Positions 52,261-61,499 of a stretch of 64,000 nucleotides of DNA are shown piece after piece. The position numbers were made by a program, and so were the translations under genes. Under the pieces are notes generated by a model, which had not been told where the DNA came from, searched no databases, and saw nothing but the letters and a program-made list of their open reading frames with translations. The first letter of the stretch is position 1, and each line of letters begins with the position of its first letter. Source of the DNA: Acidobacteriaceae bacterium (GTDB taxonomy: Bacteria; Acidobacteriota; Terriglobia; Terriglobales; Acidobacteriaceae); contig JAJPKO010000057.1 of NCBI GenBank assembly GCA_021323655.1, positions 1 to 64,000 on the forward strand, written 5' to 3'.

Positions 52261-52608
52261 TTACCGTACGGCGGTAGTGGCGAACTTCTTCACCATGGCG
52301 AGCAGCAGCTTGCGGTCACTGTCGTTCAGGTTGGAAGAGTAGCGGCGAATCTGCGTAAGGAAACGAAGCTCTTCGTCCGTCAGTTTGTGCGTATTCAGTT
52401 CCTGTCCGAGTGCGTCTTCAGCGAAAAGTTGTGAGAGCGGTAAATCCAACGCGTTGGCGATCTTGGAGAGAGTGTCAAGCGAAGGGACGGTGTGGCCGTT
52501 CTCCACTCTTGACAGGTAGCAGCGCAGCAGGCCAGTGCGCTTTTCTATATCACCCTGCGACAACCCCTTTTGCAACCGATAACCCCGAATGGTAGTTCCA
52601 ATTTTCAT
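52261..52608 (-). CDS. XRE-family transcriptional regulator
   Basis: 115 residues. Helix-turn-helix residues 3-62: IGTTIRGYRLQKGLSQGDIE, RTGLLRCYLSRVENGHTVPS, LDTLSKIANALDLPLSQLF. The C-terminal tail (75-115) is helical with KLTDEELRFLTQIRRY. It probably binds as a dimer. A 22-base inverted repeat 51 bases upstream of the start could be its own operator. Confidence 0.88.
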   Translation of the reverse strand: MKIGTTIRGYRLQKGLSQGDIEKRTGLLRCYLSRVENGHTVPSLDTLSKIANALDLPLSQLFAEDALGQELNTHKLTDEELRFLTQIRRYSSNLNDSDRKLLLAMVKKFATTAVR

Positions 52609-52658
52609 GGCTGACTCTTTCCGCCTTCTTCCTGTGTGGAATGAGCGGTTTTTTTATT

Positions 52659-52680
52659 GTGTTAGCTGCATAGTTAACAC
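52659..52680. promoter_or_regulatory. inverted repeat upstream of the XRE regulator
   Basis: GTGTTA (52659-52664) and TAACAC (52675-52680) are exact inverse arms of a 22-base near-palindrome in which further inner positions also match (8 of 11 per arm). It lies in the promoter region of the XRE gene. Confidence 0.5.
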
Positions 52681-52763
52681 GCCGGAAGGGCGTAAGCAAG
52701 AAAAATTTTCTGAATCTTCCGGGCAGTGCCGTCAGAGGAACCAGTGATGGTTCCTCTGAAAAG

Positions 52764-53504
52764 TTATGATTTCAATGTGCGAGCAAAGAACAGGCGCATA
52801 CGCTCCTGTGCGTCTTTCGCGTCTTCCGGTTTATATCCCTGAGTATTATTAGGGTTCTCAAAGGCGTGGCCGGCGTCGGGATAAATCTTTGCATTCACCT
52901 GCTTGCCTAGGCTTTTCATGGCGTCAACAAAGGCGTTTACGGAGGAGGGAGGGATTCCCCGGTCCTGTCCGCCGAAATTGCCCAGAATGCTGGCGTGGAT
53001 TTTTTCAAGGGAGGTCTTGTCTGTTGGCAGAGGACCATAGTTGATGGCCACGGCACGCAGATCTGGTTCAGCCACGGCGAATTGTGCAGCGTAGCCTCCG
53101 CCCATGCACCAGCCGACGGCGCCGATGCGCTTCGGGTCCACGTCCTTGCGCTTTGCCAGATAATCGAAGGCCGAGACGAGGTCGCGCACGCCACGGTCCG
53201 GCGGCAGTCCGCGGGAAAGCTCGTGGGCCATCTCGGGATCCGATGCCACCTGTCCACGATAGAGGTCTACGGCGAGAGCGACATAGCCCTCGCTGGCGAG
53301 ATTGCTGGCCTGTTCCTTGACCCAGTCGTTGAGGCCCCACCACTCATGAATGACGATGATGGCGGGATGGCTTCCGCTTCCGGAAGGGAGATATAGGAGG
53401 CCGGAGGCGTTGCCGTTGCCGCTGGGAAATGTGACCTGCTGTGGAGTGGAAGCGAGGGCTGGAATGGAGAAAAGAAGCAGAACGAGTGTAAAAAGATGCT
53501 TCAT
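52764..53504 (-). CDS. dienelactone hydrolase family protein, exported
   Basis: 246 residues. Signal peptide (MKHLFTLVLLLFSIPALAS). Catalytic Cys133 is in VGWCMGGGYAA, with Asp181 (GGQDRGIP) and His213 (PDAGHAFEN) completing the DLH triad; the conserved HEWWGLNDW precedes them. Family members hydrolyse dienelactone or other lactones and esters. ATG 53502-53504 is chosen because GGAG lies six bases upstream and the signal peptide begins there. Confidence 0.87.
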   Translation of the reverse strand: MKHLFTLVLLLFSIPALASTPQQVTFPSGNGNASGLLYLPSGSGSHPAIIVIHEWWGLNDWVKEQASNLASEGYVALAVDLYRGQVASDPEMAHELSRGLPPDRGVRDLVSAFDYLAKRKDVDPKRIGAVGWCMGGGYAAQFAVAEPDLRAVAINYGPLPTDKTSLEKIHASILGNFGGQDRGIPPSSVNAFVDAMKSLGKQVNAKIYPDAGHAFENPNNTQGYKPEDAKDAQERMRLFFARTLKS

Positions 53505-53622
53505 GGAAAGCTCCAGAAAAGATTTTGATGTGCCAGCATCTTGCACCGTTGAGGATGGGATGGCAAGTCGGCGCATCCCGACCAGCGAGAATATTCATCG
53601 GAACAAACAAATGAGCTGAGGG

Positions 53623-54516
53623 ATGCGCGAATCTCTGAAGAGCGGCATACGGTGTTTTGGAGGACGGTCGTGGACGATCACGGTCCGCGTCTATAACGAG
53701 CTGTGGCGGACACGGGTCTTTACGGCAGCGGCTGGACTTGCCTATTACTTTCTGCTTTCGCTGGTGCCACTGGTGATTGTTTTTGCTTCGCTGCTGCGGT
53801 TTCTTCCGGTGAACAATCTGGCCTTTCAACTGCTGGGACTGCTGGCGGCGCTGGCCCCGCCGGAGTCTATGAGTCTTGTGTTTTCGGTTGTGGCTGGAAT
53901 CCTGGAACCGGGGCATGGGAAGGTGCTGTCGTTCGGCATTGTTGGGTACATCTGGGCGGCAACGGGTGGGTTTTCTGCGCTGATAGAAGCGCTGAATATT
54001 GCCTACGATGTGGAGGACACCCGTCCATGGTGGCGGGACCGAGTGCAGGCATTCCTGATGACGTTCACGGTTGGCGTGCTGGGGCTGCTGGCACTGTTTG
54101 CCATTCTGGCTGGCCCACATTTTGGACATCTGCTGATGCTGGTCTTTCCCTTGCCGAGTAGCTTTGCCCTGATCTGGCCGATTCTGAGGTGGACCATTAT
54201 TGTTTCGACGTTTGTGGTGGGGATTGAACTGATGTACTACCTTGGCCCGCACGGCAGGCACAGTTTCTGGTCCACGCTGCCGGGGGCGTTCCTGGCTGTG
54301 GGGATGTGGTTTCTGGGTTCGTTCGGGCTCAGCTTTTATCTCAGCAATATCTCAAATTACAACAAGACCTATGGATCGCTTGGGGCGGTGATCGCGCTGA
54401 TGCTGTGGCTGTATATCAGCGGACTGGCCGTTCTGATTGGGGCCGAGCTGAATGCGGAATGGAGCAAGGAGAAGCGGGCCATGCGGGCTGAGAAGCAAGC
54501 GGTTGAGTTTTCATGA
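53623..54516 (+). CDS. YihY/BrkB family membrane protein
   Basis: 297 residues with six membrane helices. The conserved segment TRVFTAAAGLAYYFLLSLVP is near the start, FSALIEALNIAYDVEDTRPW in the middle, and NKTYGSLGAVIALMLWLYIS near the end. The BrkB family is often mis-named ribonuclease BN, and a transport or envelope role is more likely. It diverges from the dienelactone hydrolase gene. Confidence 0.87.
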   Translation: MRESLKSGIRCFGGRSWTITVRVYNELWRTRVFTAAAGLAYYFLLSLVPLVIVFASLLRFLPVNNLAFQLLGLLAALAPPESMSLVFSVVAGILEPGHGKVLSFGIVGYIWAATGGFSALIEALNIAYDVEDTRPWWRDRVQAFLMTFTVGVLGLLALFAILAGPHFGHLLMLVFPLPSSFALIWPILRWTIIVSTFVVGIELMYYLGPHGRHSFWSTLPGAFLAVGMWFLGSFGLSFYLSNISNYNKTYGSLGAVIALMLWLYISGLAVLIGAELNAEWSKEKRAMRAEKQAVEFS

Positions 54517-54696
54517 GACCCTCCTCTGTTTGCACTAAGATTGTTTGTTTTCAATGACTTACGGTTTTTGCGATGCATTAGAGGTCATCTTTTGGCGCGC
54601 TCTTATTTATTTAAAGGACAGCAATTTCGGATGTAATTTCCGGACATTGGTTGTTTTCACGAGTAATTCTGCCTTTGATGGCCTGTGGCGCTCTAT

Positions 54697-57099
54697 TCAT
54701 TCTTTTAAGCGAACGGTCTGCTCGCCAGGGCGAAGTGAGTAGCTTTTTCCTGCCCAGACGAGTTCTCCGGTCAGGCCAGGCGGGAGGCTTACCTGGGCCG
54801 TCCACCGGCTGGATTGGAGGCGGTAGCTTACGCGGATGTCACCGTTCGCGTTGGGCATCACGGCGTCGAGGTGAGTAAGTTTGCCGAGATGTGGTTCGAT
54901 GCGGACGGTCCTGAATCCCGGTGAGGTGGGATGGATGCCTGCGACCACGGTGAGCAGGTCGTAGTTGGGGCTGGCGCTCCAGGCGTGGCAGTCAGAGCGG
55001 GTGGGTTCGGGCTGCTCGGCCCAGGTGCTGAGGCCGAGTTGGAGCATGTTACGCCACGGACCAAGCTGGTCGAGGTAGCGGTCGGCCAGGCCGGAGTGTT
55101 CGAGCGCGCGGGCGAGATAGAAGCGGAAGTAGTAGCTCATGGCGGAAAGAGGCGGGACCTCGTGGCCTTCCACCTGCACGCTCTGGTTTTCCTGTGAGGC
55201 GAGGATGCGCTCGAGGATTTTCTGCTGCTGGTCGCGCGGAGCCACGTCCTGCCATACGGCGAGAACGTTGACCTGCTGGCTGTAACTCTTCTTTGCGGGA
55301 GTGTCGGCGTAGAGGCCGTAGCGCGCGTCCCAGCAGAGGCGGTTGAGCGCCTCGGATGATTTCTGGATCATGGCCTGATAATTCTCTGCGCGCTCTTTGC
55401 TGCCGAAGTGCGATTCGAGGGCCCAGGCGTCGTGCAGGGCCTCAATAAATTGCAGCGTGAGGAAGGCGGAGCCGCCATCGGCTTCCTGTGGAGGAACGCC
55501 GTCGCGATAGCCGCTGGTCCAGTCGCCGAACTCCCACCAGCGCACTCTGCCCATGAGGCCGTCGGGACGCAGATGGGCGGTGTACCAGTCTATGACTCCG
55601 CGAGTGCGGGGGAGGGTTTCGCGTACGAGGGCCTCGTCATCCACATACATCCAGTAGTCGTGGAGCATGTCTACCCAGAGCAGAGAGAAGGTGGGAATGA
55701 ACTGCGGCAGGCGCGAGGGATAGCGGCTCTGGGTGATTCCTTCAGGGACGATGGAGGCTTCAATATTATTGATGGCCTGACGCGCGAGGCGGCTGTCTCC
55801 GGTGTCGGCGTAGGAGATGAGGGCTTGGATGCGGGTGTCGCCTACGTACTGAAGCTGCTCCCAATAGGGGGCGTCCATGTAGGTTTCATGCGCGCAGAGG
55901 CGGGCGGTGCGCCAGCCGGTGTCCCACAATTTTTTGAGATCGGGGATGTCGCCGTCTATGCTGGCCTTCTGCTGAAACGGGTAGGCGTTGAACCAGCCGC
56001 GAAGGCTTTCAAGGCGCAGAGGCTGGTCTTTAGTGGTCACATCTATTTGCAGATAACGCCATGTACGCCACCAGAGCGGTTGGTAGGAGCGGTGATTACC
56101 GCCATCGCTGATGAACTCGTCTGAAACGCCTTCGATGTGGCGTCCGGTGATTTCATTGCGATTACCTTTCTGGCCGTTGGTGTCGTAGAGGGCCTCTGAG
56201 TAGGTGAGGCGTATGTCCGCGTCTCGGCCGCCGGTGATGGTCAGATCGGGGTAGGCGGTCTGAAGCACGGAGTTATCGAGCAGCAGAGTGAGATGGGTGT
56301 TGGCCGGGACTTCGAGCGGCTGTGCGGGAAATGTGGGTGCGGCGTTGAGACCTTCGACACGCACGGGTTTGCCGGCCTCGACGAGGCGGTGCTCCATGGG
56401 CGGAAGCTGATCCTGCACAAGCTCCCAGTTGTTGTCGGCGTCCTGTGCCTCGCGGGTAGCGGCGCGACCAATGGTGATGGCGTTGTGCCACTGGCTGGCG
56501 TTGGAGATATTGTCGGCGTCCCAGTCCCAAATGGTGAGGCGGCCGTCTACGCGTTCGGCTGGGCCGGCGGCGTAGTAGCCGCGAGCGTCGTTGAGGGCGG
56601 CGAGGCGACGGCCCTTGTCCTCGAGGACGAGCCATGATTTGTCAGTATTTGCGATTTCCTCTGCAGGTGTGTCTCCCTGGAGCATGAAGCCGGTGCGGTC
56701 GCTCATTTGCGCGACGGGAGCGCGTGTGCCGTAGTTCCAGATGGTGGCCGCGAGGATGTTCCTGCCGGAGTGGAGAAGCGGGGCGAGGTCTATGGTCTCA
56801 AAGCGCCAGTGAAAGAGGTCGCCGCGGGAAGGGCCTTCGCCCGCGTACTGCCCGTTGACGTGAAGCAGGAAGCGATTGTCTGCGCTGACGTGTACCCAGA
56901 AGTGATCGGGTTTCGACGGCAAGGTGATTTCCTTGCGGAAATAGTAGACGCCTTCGTCTTTTTGCGGAGCGTTGGGGCAGGCGATCCAATGGGCATGCCA
57001 TACGGAAGCGACCAGGGATGGATTGAGCGGCTTTTGTTCCTGCGCGAAGAGCTGGGCAGAGAAGAAACAGAGCAGAGCCAGGACGAACGGACGAACCAT
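54697..57099 (-). CDS. exported alpha-L-rhamnosidase-like glycosidase
   Basis: About 800 residues. Signal peptide (MVRPFVLALLCFFSAQLFAQ). N-terminal beta-sandwich (about 30-150) with HAHWIACPNAPQKDEGVYYF and NRFLLHVNGQYAGEGPSRGD. The catalytic alpha/alpha barrel holds WFNAYPFQQKASIDGDIPDL, then CAHETYMDAPYWEQLQYVGD, in which the DAPYWEQ-like stretch corresponds to the general acid region of GH78. Late motifs: SDCHAWSASPNYDLLTVVAG and PGFRTVRIEPHLGKLTHLDA. It likely cleaves terminal rhamnose from plant glycans. The start at ATG 57097-57099 begins the signal peptide. Confidence 0.85.
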   Translation of the reverse strand: MVRPFVLALLCFFSAQLFAQEQKPLNPSLVASVWHAHWIACPNAPQKDEGVYYFRKEITLPSKPDHFWVHVSADNRFLLHVNGQYAGEGPSRGDLFHWRFETIDLAPLLHSGRNILAATIWNYGTRAPVAQMSDRTGFMLQGDTPAEEIANTDKSWLVLEDKGRRLAALNDARGYYAAGPAERVDGRLTIWDWDADNISNASQWHNAITIGRAATREAQDADNNWELVQDQLPPMEHRLVEAGKPVRVEGLNAAPTFPAQPLEVPANTHLTLLLDNSVLQTAYPDLTITGGRDADIRLTYSEALYDTNGQKGNRNEITGRHIEGVSDEFISDGGNHRSYQPLWWRTWRYLQIDVTTKDQPLRLESLRGWFNAYPFQQKASIDGDIPDLKKLWDTGWRTARLCAHETYMDAPYWEQLQYVGDTRIQALISYADTGDSRLARQAINNIEASIVPEGITQSRYPSRLPQFIPTFSLLWVDMLHDYWMYVDDEALVRETLPRTRGVIDWYTAHLRPDGLMGRVRWWEFGDWTSGYRDGVPPQEADGGSAFLTLQFIEALHDAWALESHFGSKERAENYQAMIQKSSEALNRLCWDARYGLYADTPAKKSYSQQVNVLAVWQDVAPRDQQQKILERILASQENQSVQVEGHEVPPLSAMSYYFRFYLARALEHSGLADRYLDQLGPWRNMLQLGLSTWAEQPEPTRSDCHAWSASPNYDLLTVVAGIHPTSPGFRTVRIEPHLGKLTHLDAVMPNANGDIRVSYRLQSSRWTAQVSLPPGLTGELVWAGKSYSLRPGEQTVRLKE

Positions 57100-57314
57100 G
57101 TGGCCCAGAGTACCAGAACAGGGTTGCGATTTCTCGGCTGAAATAAATCGCAGGGGGAAAAATGTGGAGAGGGTGGCGAGGGCGAGAGTTCGGAGCGCGC
57201 TTTCGCGCGGACTGGATTGGCCCACGTTAGCTTCGCGAACGTGGAGCACCAGCCTAAATCCACATCTTTTCAAGATGTGGTACACCCGGGGTTGGTGTTC
57301 TGCGCTTGTGGGTA

Positions 57315-57977
57315 TCAGCGGGTGATCATGACTTCGTAAAGGTTGTCTTTGGCGAGGAAGAAGCTGTAGTTGCTGTAGCTGGAGAAGAGCTTCTCAATAT
57401 TGCGGTTGGTGTAGACGCGCTGGATGGGGAATGGCTCGCTTTCCTGCATCTCAATCATCTCGCTTTCAGTGAGGTGATAGCGGCAGAAGGTGGTGGCCTC
57501 CCCGGTTTTTTTTGTGTGGAAGAGGGCGAGGACGCGGCCGCCGGAGTGGAGCGAGCGGTAGAGCTTGTCTACGAGCGGGGCGACGAGTGGCTCAGGGATG
57601 TAGTCGAGAGTGGTCCAGAGGAGGACGACATCGAATTCGCGCCCGCCGAAGTCCATGTTCTGGGAGAGAAAGCCTTCGACGTTGAAGCCGGGTTCGGCGC
57701 CTTGCTCGGCGGGGGGCAGTTCCCAACCGCCTTTGAGGGCTTCGTGGACAAGGTCGGCCATCCAGACGCTGTGGCCGAGGCTGGTGAGGTAATTAATGTT
57801 GGAGGGCGAGGTGGGGCCGATGTCGAGGACGCGGAGTGCCTGCTCGCTCCTGAGATGCTTTTGCAGGGCGGCCCATCCGCTGGAATGGCGCGGAACACGG
57901 GGGCCGGTGAGGACGGTGGGCTTGTCGTGCCGGGTCTCTGTCTGTCCACGGCCAAATAAAGTACGCAGTACGCTCAT
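57315..57977 (-). CDS. class I SAM-dependent methyltransferase
   Basis: 220 residues. The SAM site is RVLDIGPTSPSNINYLTSLG, motif II DLVHEALKGG, then FDVVLLWTTLDYIPEPLVAP and a C-terminal PEP-like strand. No targeting signal. The ending (SYFFLAKDNLYEVMITR) is typical of small-molecule methyltransferases. Substrate unknown. It follows bactofilin on the same strand, with about 100 bases between. Confidence 0.75.
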   Translation of the reverse strand: MSVLRTLFGRGQTETRHDKPTVLTGPRVPRHSSGWAALQKHLRSEQALRVLDIGPTSPSNINYLTSLGHSVWMADLVHEALKGGWELPPAEQGAEPGFNVEGFLSQNMDFGGREFDVVLLWTTLDYIPEPLVAPLVDKLYRSLHSGGRVLALFHTKKTGEATTFCRYHLTESEMIEMQESEPFPIQRVYTNRNIEKLFSSYSNYSFFLAKDNLYEVMITR

Positions 57978-58078
57978 GGGTATTCGAATTGGCGGCTTCT
58001 CGCGGCGTGACGCTGCGAAGTTCTGGGGGCCCCGCCAGCATTCCCTATAGCAATTCTATCGGCAGCGGCGCGGTTTTC

Positions 58079-58492
58079 TTAGTTGGAGGCGCCGAAGAGT
58101 GCTCCGGGCTTGTCGCCGGCAGCGGCGGGGTCCGCAGCCCGCTCGCCTGGTGTTCCGCTCTGGATCAGGTCCACTTTGCCGCGATAGATGGCGTTTTCCT
58201 CGATGGAGAGGCGCTGCGCCTGCAGGTCACCGGTGACGCGTGAGCCTGCACGGAGTTCGACGCGTCCGGTGGCGTGGATGTTTCCATCCAGAGTGCCATT
58301 GACGACCACGTCGCGCGCTGAGACATTGGCCTGCACACGGGCATTTGCGCCAATGGTCAGCCGACTGTCACTGAGCGTAATGGTGCCCTCGACCACGCCA
58401 TCTACCAGGAGGTCTTCGTTGCCCTTTACTTCTCCGCGAATCTGGACCGATTTACCAATTGCCGCGACTGCACCCTCACCAGCACCTGCCAT
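58079..58492 (-). CDS. bactofilin (polymer-forming cytoskeletal protein)
   Basis: 137 residues. The DUF583 beta-helix core (about 10-115) is VQIRGEVKGNEDLLVDGVVE then GTITLSDSRLTIGANARVQA and NVSARDVVVNGTLDGNI. Bactofilins polymerise without nucleotide and often organise cell-wall enzymes or chromosomes. The N and C termini are flexible and the C terminus is rich in Pro/Ala/Gly. ATG 58490-58492 has AAGGAG nine bases upstream; an upstream in-frame ATG is possible. Confidence 0.9.
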   Translation of the reverse strand: MAGAGEGAVAAIGKSVQIRGEVKGNEDLLVDGVVEGTITLSDSRLTIGANARVQANVSARDVVVNGTLDGNIHATGRVELRAGSRVTGDLQAQRLSIEENAIYRGKVDLIQSGTPGERAADPAAAGDKPGALFGASN

Positions 58493-58671
58493 CGAAATTT
58501 TCTCCTTGGGAATCACTTCTGGGGCGTTGCAACGAATATACGCAACTGAAATGAATGCCGCAAGAAAAGAACGGGCAGTTGTGGGAGCGGAGCGCTTAAA
58601 TCAATATGGAAGACCATTCCGGGAAAACTCCCGGGCCTTGCGCAGCGTCTAACGGGAGGACATCATAATAG

Positions 58672-59583
58672 ATGCGCAAGTCACAAAGTATGAAAGCTCG
58701 ATCTCTACTTTTTGCCTGGAAACCAGCGGGAATTGTTCTTCCACTCTATGCTGCTGTCTGCTGTTTGTTTCTTTCGAAGCCACTGTGTGCGCGGGCACAG
58801 TCGGAAGTGGCCAGGGATCCGGCGGCGATTGTTCGCAGGGCCTCCCACAATGAACTGGCTGCCAGTAACGGGAACCATCCCTTCCGGTATCAACTGCACA
58901 AAATTGATGACGGCAAAATCACGACGAAGGAAATTGTCGAGACGAAGGACGGCGATGTGGCGCGCCTGATTGCGGTGAATGACAAGCCGTTGGATCCGGA
59001 TGCAGAGAAGGCGGAAATTGCCCGGCTGGACAATCTTGCGGCGCATCCGGAATTGCAGAAGCACAGGCGGCAGAAAGAGCAGGAGGACAGCGACCGAGCC
59101 AACAAGATGGTGCGGCTGTTGCCGGATGCTTTTGTCTACAAATTTGAAGGCATGGTGGAAGGGCCGAATGGGCCTTGCTACAAGCTGAGTTTTCAGCCGA
59201 ACCCGAAATTTGATCCTCCGGACCGCGAGTCGCAGGTGTTTGCAGGGATGGCGGGCGAGTTGTGGATAGACAAAGAGCAGGAGCGCATGGTGCGGTTGGA
59301 TGCTCACCTGATTGATGATGTGGATTTTGGGTGGGGCATTCTGGGCAAGCTGTACAAGGGCGGCAGCATTCTGGTGGAGCAGGCCGATGTGGGCGAGCAC
59401 CACTGGGAGGCAACCCATATGAAGCTGAACCTGACGGGCAAGGCATTGATGATTAAACCGCTCAGTTTTCAGACGACGGAAGATGCCAGCCACTTTGAGC
59501 CTGTTCCGCCGGACATGGGGTATCAGAAGGCGATTGAGTTGTTATTGAGCGACAAGTCTGGATCTCAGGTGGCGCGGCGGTAG
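58672..59583 (+). CDS. hypothetical exported protein
   Basis: 303 residues. Signal anchor 10-42 (GIVLPLYAAVCCLFLSKPLC). The mature protein has two parts: a mixed helix/charged region (50-150, DGDVARLIAVNDKPLDPDAE then RRQKEQEDSDRANKM), and beta-rich C-terminal 150-300 (FKGMVEG-like YKFEGMVEGPNGPCYKLSFQ, SILVEQADVGEHHWEATHMK, NLTGKALMIKPLSFQT). The second part resembles LolA/outer-membrane sorting folds. ATG 58672 has GGGAGGA 11 bases upstream. Function not known. Confidence 0.65.
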   Translation: MRKSQSMKARSLLFAWKPAGIVLPLYAAVCCLFLSKPLCARAQSEVARDPAAIVRRASHNELAASNGNHPFRYQLHKIDDGKITTKEIVETKDGDVARLIAVNDKPLDPDAEKAEIARLDNLAAHPELQKHRRQKEQEDSDRANKMVRLLPDAFVYKFEGMVEGPNGPCYKLSFQPNPKFDPPDRESQVFAGMAGELWIDKEQERMVRLDAHLIDDVDFGWGILGKLYKGGSILVEQADVGEHHWEATHMKLNLTGKALMIKPLSFQTTEDASHFEPVPPDMGYQKAIELLLSDKSGSQVARR

Positions 59584-59658
59584 CGGGATGTTAGAAATGA
59601 CCCAGGTTGGAGTGGTCTGCTGAATCGCATGGCGCCCTGATACCATCAAGACTGTTGC

Positions 59659-60360
59659 ATGAGTCAGCAAGAGATTGTCCTGAAGATCTTCGAGTATGTC
59701 ATTCTGCTGTTTGCCTTGAGCCTGCATGAGGCGGCGCACGCCTGGATGGCATCGCGGCTGGGTGATCCGACGGCGCGGATGCTGGGCCGGATCACGTTAA
59801 ATCCTGTCAAGCACATAGACATGTTCGGGACAGTGCTGATTCCGCTGGCGATGCTCTTTCTCTCTCATGGGATTTTGTTTGGGTGGGCGAAGCCGACTCC
59901 GGTGACGACGAGGAACTTCAGAAAGCCAGTGCGTGATGACATTCTGGCCACACTGGCCGGGCCGGTGAGCAATATTCTGGCCGCGGTCGCTTCGCTGGTT
60001 GCACTGGCGGTGATTGCGAAAACTACGCCGATCGGGAACGCCATGATTAAACAACTGGTGATGTTTGGCGGGCCTTCGCCGGAGTTGATGGCAGCAAGTC
60101 CCATTATTGCCCCCCTGATTGTGTTGCTGTATCTGGGCATCCTGCTGAACCTGTTTCTGGCAGCATTCAATCTCATTCCGCTGCCGCCGCTGGATGGCTC
60201 GCATGTTCTGCGCCATCTGCTGCCATATAAGGCGCTGCGTTTTTATGATTCCCTTGGCATGATCAGCCTGGTGCTGATTCTCTTCTTTGGTGGACCCATT
60301 GTCAGCGCCATTATCGCGCCGGCCCTGAGCGCTTTTGATCGTGTCCTTCTGGCGCTTTGA
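59659..60360 (+). CDS. site-2 protease family protein (peptidase M50)
   Basis: 233 residues with about six membrane helices. Zinc motif HEAAH (23-27: LSLHEAAHAW) and, later, the third-ligand region NLIPLPPLDGSHVL (equivalent of NPxPPLDG). The family cuts membrane-bound proteins, for example anti-sigma factors. There is no PDZ domain. ATG 59659. trpS follows after about 60 bases on the same strand. Confidence 0.9.
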   Translation: MSQQEIVLKIFEYVILLFALSLHEAAHAWMASRLGDPTARMLGRITLNPVKHIDMFGTVLIPLAMLFLSHGILFGWAKPTPVTTRNFRKPVRDDILATLAGPVSNILAAVASLVALAVIAKTTPIGNAMIKQLVMFGGPSPELMAASPIIAPLIVLLYLGILLNLFLAAFNLIPLPPLDGSHVLRHLLPYKALRFYDSLGMISLVLILFFGGPIVSAIIAPALSAFDRVLLAL

Positions 60361-60419
60361 GCTGATGGCCGTTCAGGGAGATACTGCCGATTTCCCTTAC
60401 AATAGGCAAAGCAATTTCT

Positions 60420-61499
60420 TTGGTGAGTCATTCGGTGTCAAACACTTCTTCTGCACAGAAAAAGCGCGTGCTGAGCGGCATGCGTCCGACGGGAAAACTT
60501 CATCTTGGCAATTACATGGGGGCGCTCAAGAACTGGGTGGGCCTTCAGGACAAGTATGATTGCTACTTTTTTATTGCCGTCTGGCACGCTTTGACGACGG
60601 ACTATGCCGATCCCTCACAGGTACGCGAGAACACGCTGGACGTAGCGCTGGACTGGCTGGGCGCTGGGCTTGATCCGGAAAAGTGCGTGATTTTTGCGCA
60701 GAACCAGGTGAAGATTCATGCCGAGCTGCACTTGCTGCTTTCGATGATTACGCCTCTGGGTTGGCTGGAACGCGTGCCTACTTATAAGGAGCAGCAGGAA
60801 AATATCACAGGTAAAGATCTCTCTACCTATGGATTTTTGGGATATCCGCTGTTGCAGGCAGCCGATATTCTGATTTATCAGGCGGATTATGTTCCTGTGG
60901 GGCAGGACCAGGTGGCGCACGTGGAGCTGACGCGCGAGGTAGCGCGGAGGTTTAACCAGTTCTACAAAGTACAAGACGCAGACCGTAGGGCGCAGGGGGC
61001 AGAAATTTTGCCGGAGCCGCAGGTGCTGCTAACGCCGTCACCTAAACTTCCGGGAACGGATGGCCGCAAGATGTCAAAGAGTTACGGGAACACAGTGCTG
61101 CTCACTGACCCTGAGCCGGTGGTGAGGCAGAAGCTGAAGCCCATGGTGACGGACCCGGCGCGCGTGCGGCGCACGGATCCGGGAAATCCGGATGTGTGCC
61201 CGGTGGGCGATCTGCACAAGGTGTTCTCTGACCAGGAGACGATTGCGAAGGTTTATGCGGGTTGCACGACGGCAGGCATTGGCTGTATTGAGTGCAAGGG
61301 CTGGGCGGCGGACTCGATTGTGCGGGAGCTTGTTCCGATTCAGGAGCGGCGCAGTAAGTATGAGCAGAACCCTCAGCTGGTACAGGAGATTCTGAATGCC
61401 GGATCAAAGAAGGCCACGGAGCGCGCTGAGCAGACGATGCAGGAAGTGCGCACGGCGATGGGGCTGGCGGAGAACCTTGTGGGCGAGACGGTGCGGTAA
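60420..61499 (+). CDS. trpS: tryptophanyl-tRNA synthetase
   Basis: 359 residues. Class I Rossmann fold with the HIGH equivalent in PTGKLHLGNYMGALKNW and KMSKS in DGRKMSKSYGNT. The tRNA and Trp pocket includes DILIYQADYVPVGQDQVAHV. Start TTG 60420 or GTG 60423; both lack a clear Shine-Dalgarno. Its stop codon overlaps the scpA ATG by one base (TAATG), so scpA is coupled. Confidence 0.93.
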   Translation: MVSHSVSNTSSAQKKRVLSGMRPTGKLHLGNYMGALKNWVGLQDKYDCYFFIAVWHALTTDYADPSQVRENTLDVALDWLGAGLDPEKCVIFAQNQVKIHAELHLLLSMITPLGWLERVPTYKEQQENITGKDLSTYGFLGYPLLQAADILIYQADYVPVGQDQVAHVELTREVARRFNQFYKVQDADRRAQGAEILPEPQVLLTPSPKLPGTDGRKMSKSYGNTVLLTDPEPVVRQKLKPMVTDPARVRRTDPGNPDVCPVGDLHKVFSDQETIAKVYAGCTTAGIGCIECKGWAADSIVRELVPIQERRSKYEQNPQLVQEILNAGSKKATERAEQTMQEVRTAMGLAENLVGETVR

